This document shows, in pieces, positions 43,977 to 53,668 of a stretch of 64,000 bases of DNA; the first letter of the stretch is position 1; each line of letters opens with the position of its first letter. The stretch is taken from NCBI GenBank assembly GCA_037178625.1, contig CM074138.1, positions 1,984,001 through 2,048,000 of the forward strand, read 5' to 3'. A program made the position numbers and the translations under genes. A model generated the notes under the pieces. The model saw only the letters and a program-made list of their open reading frames with translations. It was not told the origin of the DNA and did not search any database. This stretch comes from Skeletonema tropicum. Lineage: Eukaryota; Bacillariophyta; Thalassiosirophyceae; Thalassiosirales; Thalassiosiraceae.

Positions 43977-45073
43977 TCAAACTCTACCATAACCTCTCCT
44001 CCTGGGTCGCCTGCGAACACAACAAAGTCCCCACGAAGAACAACAACCACCTGCACCACCATCATCTTCTTCGTCATCATCAACTTCTTCCTCCCCCTCA
44101 TCATAATGATTCTCATTCTCATCCAAAGAAGACAATGTCGACCCTGTAGTCGATGCAGATGTATTATTACCCTTCCCACAACTGCTCTTACCCGTCAGAT
44201 TGTTTGTGGTAGCTGTATCCTGCCTCCTCAACTGATGTTGCAAATTTTGTATTTCATTCCGTAGCAATCGTAATTCGTCACGTCCGACATCATCTCCTAC
44301 TACCGATGGTGGACCAGTACAGCTACTCGCACTACCATCGAAATGATAATGTCTTCGGCGTTGCTGCGACAACAAGTCCTCACCCTCAGTGCGACTACAT
44401 TCTTCTTGGATACGTCGTTCCAATCGATGTATTTGACTTCGTAACACGTCAATCTCGGCATTCTTTAATCGAATCAATTCAATGGACGATTCCTCGTCTA
44501 ATACTCCTCGTGGGGTGGTAGAGACTGATGATTGTGTTGAAGATAGTGGTGGTGACAGAAGATGTTGCCGTTGCTGCTCTTGCTGCTGCTGCTGTGGTGA
44601 GAAAAGGTGCTGTTGTTCAGGCAAATGCTCAATTCTAGTTTGTTGTTCGAGACTTCTCTGAGCAAGGAGCCGTTCCTCCGCTTCTAATGCACGCTTCCGC
44701 CACTCATCTACTTCATTATTATTTTGTGATGGTACCGATAAAGGAGATAATATTGTGGAGTCAGCACCACCTTTCGCAGTAACATCATCATCATTCTCAT
44801 CATCAACATGAATACTTTTTCCTCTAGTATCAATATTAGAAATGGTTGGAGTTGATCGATTATCTCTCACCAATTCTAATTCGTATTTGGCTTTCTCGGC
44901 ACGACGATTCTCCTGCCGTGCACGTTCTTCGGCCTCTTGTACACGACGTTTCAGTGATTCGATTTGTGCCCATGCTCCAAAGACTTTATTTTTGTTGTCA
45001 TCGCTGTTATCAGTGATATTTTTGTTGTGTGATTGATTTATTTGATGCTGGGGCACATTTCTTAACTGATGCC

Positions 45074-45104
<31 letters not shown>

Positions 45105-45743
45105 ATGCTGATACTGAGGTGGTTGAGACTGTGGTAAACTGCCTTTCGAATTACCTCCCTCCCCGTTTTGTTCCCCCATGGAAGGATCTGATGGGACAAT
45201 TCTAACAGGTTTCAACTTCTTTATATTGCCGCTGCTCCTCTTTTTACTCGTTATATGTGATGCAGTAGATATCTCTTCCCTCTTTGGGGATGATTTCAAC
45301 GAAAATCCGACTGATGAATATTCATCGTCATCATCATCATCACTATCATCTGTATTCCTTGAAGCTTGTTCTTCAACTATATTGCTATTGCTAAAAGTGA
45401 TTTTCTTCCGTCTCCCTCCCTGAGACTTTTTCTGCAATTCATCTGCAAACGACGACGACGCAACTGATGATGATGATGATACCGGTTGTTGCGGTGGTCT
45501 TTTCACTGGAGGTGTTATTTTGGCTGATGAAATTGTGACATCCGAAGAAAATGTGGGTGATGCAATTGGTGTCGACGCCGATTTATTAATCCCATCGGTA
45601 AATGACAGCGCTGCATTTTCATTATTATTATTCTTCGATGATGTCTCTGAAGATGGTGAAGAATTATTTGAAGAAGCTATTGCTGTTGCTATATCTATAT
45701 TCTTCTTCCTCGTTGCAAGAGCAAGTTGCTCAGCGAAGCTCAT
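43977..45743 (-). CDS. Gln/Ser-rich coiled-coil protein with Cys-rich basic C-terminus
   Basis: The product has 588 residues. The N-terminus repeats a short motif (SFAEQLALATRKKN at residue 2, SFADELQKKSQGGRRKK at about 97). A Gln tract follows (about 220-230). Coiled-coil segments are ESLKRRVQEAEERARQENRR, EWRKRALEAEERLLAQRSLE and EIDVLRSQIHRLERRIQEE. An acidic stretch (EGEEEVDDDEEDD) precedes a C-terminus GGCCSSWGLCCVRRRPRRRG, whose Cys pairs beside basic residues could be lipidated and hold the protein at a membrane. That is an inference. No known family is recognised. Confidence 0.7.
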
Positions 45744-46233
45744 TATATTTGTTGTATTACTTATTTTTGCAAAGGCGCTCAGCTTTCCTTGATATGTATG
45801 TACCTACATAAAAGAATGATCTGATAGATGAAAGACGAGGTATTTTACGAGCACACAGTGAGCAGTATATAGGGGCGCCCACCACTCAGCCAGATATTAT
45901 TATTATTGAACCAATCGATCAGCCGACCCTTCTTCAGTGGTTTTAGTGACCACATCATCATCATCGTCTGTGAATTTTTAGTTGGTGGTGGGTGCGGGTC
46001 GGTGGTGCGTGGTTCGTGGTTCGCGTTCGGTTGGTAGTTGGTAGATAAGAGGTAGGCGGTAGGTAGGAGGTGGCTATCGGTATTTGTAGGTACTTCTAAG
46101 TATGTAGGTAGGTAGGTGTTGGCTCGTGACAAAAAAGCCGTTTTTTGAGGTCAAGCCAGTTCAAGTTGGGAAAGGAAAGAAAAGAAAGTTCTGACCCATG
46201 ACGGGAACAAACCGCACGGCGCTAACATACTAT
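45744..46233. other. Intergenic region
   Basis: This is an upstream spacer with a purine-biased GTAGG and GGTAG microrepeat at about 46030-46115. No gene is seen. Homology to the right-hand duplicated unit starts just after it. Confidence 0.5.
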
Positions 46234-46412
46234 GTGCTTGAACTTGTAGCTTGAACTTGAACTTTGCCAGAAGCCTGTCTTCCGCGCCTACATATGTTGT
46301 AGCACGAGGCCCACAGGCGGTCACCATCCAACATTAGCTGCTACGATGAAGCCCCATTACTTACTCATTTGTACAGATGTTACTAACAACCAAAGGCCGG
46401 AGTAGCCACAAC
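46234..46412. repeat. Flanking repeat, downstream copy of the left unit
   Basis: The segment begins GTGCTTGAACTTGTAGCTTG, includes GAAGCCTGTCTTCCGCGCC and ACTCATTTGTACAGATGTTA, and ends at the Gly-Gly-like string GGCCGGAGTAGCC. It is similar to 47762-47913 in the same orientation and to 59652-59846 inverted. Confidence 0.8.
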
Positions 46413-46723
46413 TGTCCACAAGGACGATTACTCATTCACCTAACACTTTCCTCATAGATAGCACTACATACCTCACAACTCACGTGCATGTCAAACAACC
46501 GAAAACCCCACACTCTCTCTCCTCTTGAAAGAGTAGCAGTGCGTGAGAGAGTAGCGAGTCTCTAGAGGCTAGAGACACGAAGCTTGGATTGCTCAATAGT
46601 CTCTGAAAACATCCTGCAACAAACCCCAGATAATCAATGCAGTAATTTGACAATGCAACCCTAATCTTCTACATTAGTACTTTACACGACAGAAATTTCA
46701 CTCCTCTAAGAAAATCTTCTCCA

Positions 46724-47701
46724 TTATGTTCGGCATAGCCACCAGCTACTCTTGGCAATTTCTACTCCCCACTTGGACTGTTCGGAAGCCACATCAAACA
46801 TTTTTTCAGCATCGACAATGCCTACACGTTTTTGACGAGCCTGCTCTTCAAGAACAGATCGTCTCAGATTGGCACGTTGCCCCAGCATCTCATCAATTAA
46901 CCTGCGCTGATGTATGCGCACCATATACTCCTTTCCGTTCTTGCACAGCTCCACGTCTGACGAGGTGAAACGTCCAGTAGGGCCAAAACTTACTACCATG
47001 TCGTGGAATTCATTCTTTGTTGACTCGATAGTTCTCGATACGTCTATGTCAAGCCAGCTGTTCTTGATGTCATCCTCGGTGACCTCATAGCTTATATCAT
47101 TATTCGTGTAGGTAAACTGTACATGCTTGTTCACCTTGGATCTTGTAGTGGTATCTGAGACGAGTGCAGGCTTCAGTGGAACCTTCTTGTCTGTGTGTCT
47201 GGGTAAAGATTCTGAGCAATCTGAACTTCTATTGCAACTTTCGTTCATGTGAATACTTCTGCTCTGGGCATGCTTGAAAGGCTTATACGAGGCGACCCTC
47301 TTGGGAACTGAAAAAGTGGTAACAACTTCATTCCAGGTCTCATTCTCGAAGGAGCCTGTGCCTGTGGGTTTCGAGGAGGCTCGTGCAAAACGAGGTGTGC
47401 AGGCATGCCCCGTTGATTTGAAGGATTTCATTGCGTTCCCATTCCAATTCCCATCCTCATCTTGAATGCTTGATTTCGTTTTGGACCTAAGATTGTATCG
47501 AGGATGGCGAAGATCACCGGTGCTCCTTCTCTTACCTGTGTCCTGATGTTCGGTTCGTCGGCCTGAGTTTCTCCGAAGCAAGCTAGATGAAGATGAAGAC
47601 TTGTCTCTTGATGATGCCATTTTTTGATGACGACCGGAGGAGGTTGGGAGATGGCACACCACTTTATTTTGCCCCCTGCTGATAAGGATGTTGTTGATCA
47701 T
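46724..47701 (-). CDS. Duplicated protein of unknown function, left copy
   Basis: The product has 325 residues, intact, with no intron. A Ser/Arg-rich N-terminal half (SSSSSSLLRRNSGRR, RYNLRSKTKSSIQDEDGN) is followed by a C-terminal half. That half has the pattern VQFTYTNNDISYEV, a helix (DDIKNSWLDIDVSRTIEST), CKNGKEYMVRIHQRR and a final helix (SVLEEQARQKRVGIVDAEKM, FDVASEQSKWGVEIAKS). The order V-x-F, W-x-D/S helix, C-x-x-G-x-E, then VL-x-EQ-x-RQ with D-A/P-E matches a family that I remember only as very numerous and uncharacterised in diatoms. The near-identical copy is at 58366-59349 in the opposite orientation. The most conserved part is the C-terminal half, about four differences in the last 85 residues. 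Function is unknown, and the basic N-terminus suggests a nucleic-acid or nuclear role only weakly. Confidence 0.75.
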   Translation of the reverse strand: MINNILISRGQNKVVCHLPTSSGRHQKMASSRDKSSSSSSLLRRNSGRRTEHQDTGKRRSTGDLRHPRYNLRSKTKSSIQDEDGNWNGNAMKSFKSTGHACTPRFARASSKPTGTGSFENETWNEVVTTFSVPKRVASYKPFKHAQSRSIHMNESCNRSSDCSESLPRHTDKKVPLKPALVSDTTTRSKVNKHVQFTYTNNDISYEVTEDDIKNSWLDIDVSRTIESTKNEFHDMVVSFGPTGRFTSSDVELCKNGKEYMVRIHQRRLIDEMLGQRANLRRSVLEEQARQKRVGIVDAEKMFDVASEQSKWGVEIAKSSWWLCRT

Positions 47702-47761
47702 GGTCGATAGAGTGATTTTGAGTTTTTGAGTGTGGTAGTTTAGTTGGTACAGTTTTGATAC

Positions 47762-47913
47762 GTGCTTGAACTTGTAGCTTGAACATGAACTTGAACTTGA
47801 ACTTTGCCTGAAGCCTGTCTTACGCGCCTAGAGCACTACCAATGAAGCCCTCTATCTACTTATTACTCATTTGTGAAGATTTAGATTTTACTAACCTAAG
47901 GCCGAATAGCCAA
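47762..47913. repeat. Flanking repeat, upstream copy of the left unit
   Basis: The segment starts GTGCTTGAACTTGTAGCTTG with an expanded TTGAAC hexamer run, then GAAGCCTGTCTTACGCGCC and TTACTCATTTGTGAAGATTT, to GGCCGAATAGCC. It lies upstream of the left gene in direct orientation with 46234-46412, so the gene is bracketed by direct repeats about 1.35 kb apart. Confidence 0.75.
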
Positions 47914-48363
47914 CAGCTAGCTAGCTTGTATGTAGCTTGTACATTTTAAGACAAGTTGAAGCAGGCTTTTCTCTTTTTCAATGAATCTGAGAACTTCAAC
48001 CACAGCTTAGAGTAGATGTACGTTCAAGCTGCAACAGAGCAGCCCTTGTTGACAAGCCCTCCAGAAAGGGCGCCAACATTTAAATCCGATAACACGAGAA
48101 ACGAGAAACATAGAGCATGAAATAAGATTCATGTCCAGGTGACTGTGACACAGAGTACTGATAAGTCGATGTGACACTATTCAGCACTTACGATATTTCT
48201 TCGTGCTCAAGCACATTGTTCCAGTGATCCCAAGAGAGTATTAATCTCATTAGAGTGATAGTGAAGGTCTGCCTAAGATTATGCTGTGATTCTATTGCCT
48301 ACAGCCGCTGGTAAGGGTATGCTGTCTCATAGGTGTCGGTATCTACTTGCTACTGCCGAAAAA

Positions 48364-48389
48364 AAATCAGAGCTAGCTGGCTCTGATTT
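48364..48389. repeat. Short palindrome (AAATCAGAGC)
   Basis: The arms AAATCAGAGC and GCTCTGATTT are perfect over 10 bp with a 6-base loop, extended outside by A and T runs. Confidence 0.75.
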
Positions 48390-48835
48390 AATTTTTTTGC
48401 GCGCGCCCCGCATCAACTAGCAAAACACTAACAAAACAGACAAAACAACCATGTGAGCATACCCTCCTAGAGCGCACCTATCAACGTATTCAACCCAAAC
48501 TAAATACGCGGAATGTCTTGAGGAGATGTATCCGAATGCAAATACAATTTAGGCGACCGAATTATATTGACACGGTAAAGAGTTACAGACGTACCAAAAG
48601 TGCCTATTTTCGCTAGCAATTCTAGTGATTCTATTTATGACGCATGCGTATATGAGCACCTATGCAGCCGTTGTAAAGCAAGTATAGCGTATATGATGAC
48701 TCCCAGCGGTTTAATCGAAAGGTAATAACATGTACTATCAACTTATGGCCGGTGCAGGTAGGTGGAGTGTCGATGTTGCAGCGTAGTAGGGCGTAGAGGC
48801 GACTATTGCAGTCGAGTTTTGTGTTTTGTGCGTAG

Positions 48836-48890
48836 AAAGCTAGCAAAATTTTCAAATCAGAGCTGGCTCTGATCACGCTGTAGTCCTCGG
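48836..48890. repeat. Palindrome and dispersed repeat, left copy
   Basis: ATCAGAGC and GCTCTGAT (48856-48873) form a small palindrome, followed by CACGCTGTAGTCCTCGGT. The same order appears inverted near 53217-53280. Confidence 0.7.
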
Positions 48891-49378
48891 TAGATACGCT
48901 CTTCGAATTTTTCACCCCGTAATATTTTTTGCGCCACGATATTATTTTTGGAGGGAAGCTTGAGAGCGCTCTCTCCTCCTCTTCCTCGTCGTGCTCTCCT
49001 CCTCCTCCTCTTCTTGCAATGCGCTTGAGCTAGCCCGTTCTTTCGGCTTCCTCTTCGACTTGGTGTCTTTGTATATCTGCCCTATTTCTTTCGTAATAAC
49101 ACTGCTACTTCGGAGAAGAATCTTATTGATGATCAACTGCTTCCTCGGGTTTTTGTCATTACCAAATCTAGTTTTGTATTGAGTATGGCGTTTGCCACCT
49201 CTTCACTCAAAACTCCCCATCTGAAATAGAAGCGATTTCAGTTGTTACTGCGTCTGTTGTTGCTGTGGTGACTGATGCTGCGGTTGCAGCAGGTTGAGAT
49301 CCGCCTCCGTAGAACAGACAGTAGCATTACCCTTATACCTTCTCATTGTTGCGTCATCATTGTCAATCATGGTCGTCT

Positions 49379-50495
49379 TCATTCGTCATCTCTTCTCTGC
49401 TTCTTTGTACTCGGTGTGTAACCGTAACCACTAGCAGAAGACGAACGAGAGGCAACTTTATTAGTAGTAGTCACGGTTGGTGCTTGTGATGTTCCGTTAG
49501 CACAATCAGAAATGCTCTCTACCGAAACTTTTGTCTTTGCCGCATCCCTTCCACTCTTTCTACCTCGCTCCTCTCGTCCTCCCTCTTCCTTTTCTGTAGA
49601 AAAATTTCCAAGACCTTTCTAAGAAACCATAATTCAGTTTTGTCGTTGATGCCAATCCAATTTTTCAATCGGCGTGCCCCTCTCAACGTTGTTAATTGGA
49701 GAGGCCTCCGTCGATTGTGAGCAATCGCTCTGTGCCACTTTGTTCTTTGTTATTTTCTCCGAGCTTGAGGTGTAAGAAATAACCGGCATCGTCCCCAAAA
49801 ACACGTCATCGAACACTACACACGTTCCCCCAGTGGCTTCATTATGAAGGCGCCTCGTACCAAGGTAAGGTAACGCCCCTCATATTGGATGAATTTTCGT
49901 CATATCCAGCAACCACGTTGCAAAGATCTTTTATAATATTGATGTCATGCCATCTTTCCATCACAGCGTCATTTCGTCGTACGATGAAAGCAACTGGCAA
50001 CTGCCTTCCGAAGTGTGGCTAACGCAGCTGCAGTTTTGAACGATGTCATAATACTCTACATTAGGCACTATCAACTATGGGGCCGTCAAACGATGAGCTG
50101 GGATTGTGATTCATACGGAATAGTAGCGTCATTTTGAGCCACCTTCGGCTTGCGGCCCCAAAGTGCTTGTGTCGGCCTACGTGCCCGAAAAAGGGTCTTT
50201 ATCGCTAACAACGCCCTACACGGGGTTACGTTTGGCCTTCCCGCGTAATTTTGAGATGGAACGAGAAACGCAAAAAATCCATCATCCACCACACCTTTTA
50301 CACCGTCACCATGATGTCCTCCACTCCTGTGGCCACAGTTAAGCGTGCATATTGAATACGCCTAGAATACTCGGCTTGATCAGTCGCATAAATCATCTTA
50401 TACGCGCCCAAGCCAGGAAAACTCAGTCGATCCACCGTAAATGAATAAAATAACGTCGCCATCGACGGCATAAAATTTACCACTTTCACCTCCAT
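49379..50495 (-). pseudogene. Possible decayed minus-strand gene
   Basis: Minus-strand frames look protein-like but jump between frames. They are MEVKVVNFMPSMATLFYSF ... TVATGVEDIMVTV (50495-50298), GVVDDGFFAFLVPSQNYAG (to 50086), NDAVMERWHDINIIKDLCNV (about 49985), SSEKITKNKVAQSDC (to 49634) and KVASRSSSASGYGYTPSTKK (to 49379). At least two frame changes and several stops interrupt them, with no matching splice sites that I can place. I recognise no family. An unspliced multi-exon gene is an alternative. Confidence 0.35.
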
Positions 50496-51791
50496 TCACC
50501 CCTCCTATGGACGTTTCGGCAATGATATGTTACAAAAGAGAGGATATCCTTTCACCACATCAATGTTATATATACATTTGGCGTCTATTTATCCTTGGGT
50601 AGTCCAAACCCATTATCTAATCGATAATCGACCACATTTCACAAGTTAGACAGAATCTATTATTTGCTCCTTAAACGCAATGCTGAAATCAACATCGCGA
50701 AGGACCGATAACATCAAATGAGTGGTAATTTATATACCAATTGATCGTATGCGTATATTCGAATACTTCGACAAGTGGATGATGCTTTATAGTGATTATA
50801 ACACATGGGAGACAGTGTTATGTATGTTGGTTTTGATGTAGGCTAAATATGCAATGAGTTTTACTGAACAAACAAGTATTTCCTCAGAACTCATTGTTAT
50901 TATCGCTCCCAAGGATGTATACTATCATAATAATAATAAGCTGATGCTTGTTTGATCGATATGCATCCCGTTTCCATTAGCTTTCGGTTAGTTGTTGCGT
51001 TCGACAGAGACGAAAAACATGTACATTTTTTGTATCATCAAAATGATGTCATAAGAGCTTCCATTCCACTCCAAGGGTCAATTAATCGTCTATCACCATA
51101 TTAGAGTCGATGGAGAGTGTTGGTTGCCTTCATTGGTGTTATTGTCACTCCTTATTGCAGTAGGGCCAAAGATAAAAATGAACCATTGATGGACATCGAG
51201 TTACGACGTTGAGGATGGTGTTACCGGCCGAAACATCGGTACACTAAGACACCCACGCCTCCCTATGGATATATACACTCGATTGGTGGGCTGCAAGGAT
51301 CATGCTTTATGTCTCCATGGGTTATGCACCGGCATGACTCTCCCTCCGACATGAACGGCAATGTTTCATTAGGAAACTTCGCGCACGAAACTTTTTATTG
51401 AAGGAATACATCGTAACCAATGCTCCGCGTTTTCTGCGCAGGGGTCGGGTGGTATATGATGAAGCTACTGTAAAAAAACGCGGAGGGTTTGCCATGTACT
51501 GGTGTAATGGTAGGAGATGTTCTCCGCTGTATAGTGTCTATGGTTGAGGATTTTTTTGAAGTTTGTGCCATTGTGTGTGATTTTTGCGTGGGGTGACGGA
51601 ACTTTTCGAAGTCAGGTAGGTGTCTCAATATTTTTCTAATTTAGTCGAGATTAAGTGGCGTAACCCCGTGCCTAGTTATTTCCGCGCAACAGGGTGTCAA
51701 AAAAAGTTTTTTGAGGGTTTTTTAAAAATTCACTCGATTTATAGCAAAATCGAAATGGCCGCTTTCAGGCCATTTGGGAAACCGTGGAGCG
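50496..51791. other. Spacer without recognised features
   Basis: The region is AT-rich with short chance frames only. I see no gene, RNA or clear repeat up to the terminal repeat of the next element. Confidence 0.5.
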
Positions 51792-53129
51792 TATAACCTC
51801 TGAGAGCTCGTGCAGATTTTCAACTCGCCCAGGCCGAACAGGGTTGAAATATCACCCTTTCGACATTAAAGATTCACTTTTGGCCGACAATGACCATGTC
51901 GAACCACCGGAACACCTTTTCAACCCCTCTCCCTCTATCGTTTGCCAACATCCAGCACCACCGAAGCCCCTATTAGAGCGGTGAGAGAGAAATTAACGGC
52001 TTTTATTCGTCTCCATCGGCGGATGAAGCGTCGAAGGAAAGAGCAAAAGATGTTACCAATAACACCACTACTCGAACTCGACCTGTCTCCTTAACAACAC
52101 TAATGGCAATGAATCGGAGCGGAAACAGGCATCTTCACCGAGAGCGATGCCGTATGCCAGAAGACTATCCAACCACAGCGACGAAACCGAATCGAATGCA
52201 ATGAAATTATGCTACAGAGCAAACGAAGCGAACACCCGTCCGACACTCCCGATCAAGCGAAACAGAAAGAGAAGCCGAACAAACACAAACGATTGCATTG
52301 ACTTACAATCAAGATACCCAAATATAGAAATAGGAGGAGGAGGATCGAGATCGAGAAAAGGATGTATGAATATAGTTCCAAATAAGAAGTCTGAGCATCG
52401 GGTACGTCCTGCTACATTCAGTGAAGGCGAGGGCGAGGTTGAGAGAGGAGAGATTTATCTCCGATGTTATTTGAAGGCACGATCAATCAGTGTTTGTTAC
52501 AGCGCACAACGTATTCGGTCACCGCGATTAACTTGGAAAGGTCAGAGAAGTAGAAGGTTTCTTGACGAACAACTTTGAGGATCGTAGTCGCGCCTCCGTG
52601 TAAAAGATATTAATGTTAATAAAATGTATACTTACTTAATCCATTTCTACATTATTTTAATGGAATCCCATTCAACTTCTCTTTCGACGACTCTCCAGAT
52701 AATTTTCAGCAGCAATTGCTTTCTTCTTTTCGCACTCCATTCTGGTCGATGTCGACTGTACGTGAATCCATTGCTCAGCTCGCCCTTACCATCTGGAAGC
52801 CACTCAATTGCTGTGTTCCAAACACCTCTCGAGAAACGAACTCAATGGAAGTCAAAAGCGATGTTGGATCGGCGGCGTCGAAATTTCGCTCATTTTCGTC
52901 CTCTTTTGACTCCATTTCGACCGAAGAAATAGCCGTTGTCGTGGGTCCACCATGGCCCGGACATGGCAGAGGGCTAGGGGGACCGTTGGGCGATGCGTCG
53001 GCATCGATACTGGGAGGCATTGGTCCTCAATGTGCTCAATTCGACTGCATATTTTAGGGTGATTTGGCATATTTCAACCCTGTTCGGCCTGGGCGAGTTG
53101 AAAATCTGCACGAGCTCTCAGAGGTTATA
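51792..53129. mobile_element. 1338-bp element with 61-bp perfect terminal inverted repeats
   Basis: The left end (51792-51852) begins TATAACCTCTGAGAGCTCGT. It equals the reverse complement of 53069-53129 over 61 bp, and similarity continues inwards past a 7-base insertion in the right arm (ATCACCCT on both sides). TA or TATA at the edges could be part of a target duplication. Inside, a plus-strand frame at 52147-52578 encodes a basic 143-residue product (KRNRKRSRTNTND, then TWKGQRSRRFLDEQL). A minus-strand frame at 53020-52775 ends near a possible donor. Neither resembles a transposase, so the element is probably non-autonomous. The superfamily is not assigned. Confidence 0.85.
52147..52578 (+). 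CDS. Basic hypothetical protein inside the TIR element
   Basis: An open frame of 143 codons starts at 52147. The product is rich in Arg, Lys and Ser (KRNRKRSRTNTND, GSRSRKGC) with a possible structured end (EVERGEIYLRCYLKARSISV). No DDE-type catalytic pattern, zinc finger or known family can be recognised. It may be a chance frame in cargo DNA. Confidence 0.25.
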   Translation: MPYARRLSNHSDETESNAMKLCYRANEANTRPTLPIKRNRKRSRTNTNDCIDLQSRYPNIEIGGGGSRSRKGCMNIVPNKKSEHRVRPATFSEGEGEVERGEIYLRCYLKARSISVCYSAQRIRSPRLTWKGQRSRRFLDEQL

Positions 53130-53280
53130 GATTCCCGAACATTCTCCCGCCAAAACCAAATCGCGGACTTTTCTGAAAAAAATATTTTTCGCACCCAATC
53201 GAGGGAATCTATAAACCGAGGACTACAGCGTGGCTCTGATTTTTTTTCAGCTCTGATTTAATTTTGGCGGTAGCTTGAAA
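53126..53280. repeat. Nested inverted repeats beside the TIR element
   Basis: TATAGATTCCC (53126-53136) and GGGAATCTATA (53203-53213) are perfect 11-bp arms. They are followed by the inverted copy of the 48836-48890 repeat (ACCGAGGACTACAGCGTG, then GCTCTGATTT twice). The TIR element therefore appears to sit inside or against another repeat. Confidence 0.6.
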
Positions 53281-53668
53281 ATCACTAAGAAAAAAAACAC
53301 CAACTACCTATGACTGTATGGCTTCTTAGGAAACTTGCAATTGAAATCGCACTTAAGTACCAATACTTAAAAGAAGATACTTACTCGGAATCTACATGAA
53401 ATTTGTAGTTCAGGACCTTTTGACCTCGATAACCTCTTGCATCATTGGACAAATAACATCAAAGTTTTGTGCTGTTCACTAACAAATATTCAGATGATTT
53501 GGCCAATTTTGGTGAAGCGGAGGCAGACAAAACTTGTCTCTAATATGTCAGGGGTTGGAATAGGCGAGAACAGATATTAAAAGTTAGAGAGCCATTACTT
53601 GATCTATCCGGATTCTACCACTATTTTGGCGTCACGTCTCTCTCGATACTTCTCGTCGCAAAGATAAT
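53281..53668. other. Spacer downstream of SEC31
   Basis: The spacer is AT-rich and probably contains the 3' UTR and terminator of the SEC31 gene. No gene is seen. Confidence 0.45.

Larger units (their letters stand above)
47914..49378. other. Repeat-containing spacer
   Basis: There is no gene. It holds palindromic CAGAGC repeats at 48364-48389 and 48856-48873 and a pyrimidine-rich stretch near 48970-49020. Confidence 0.5.
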
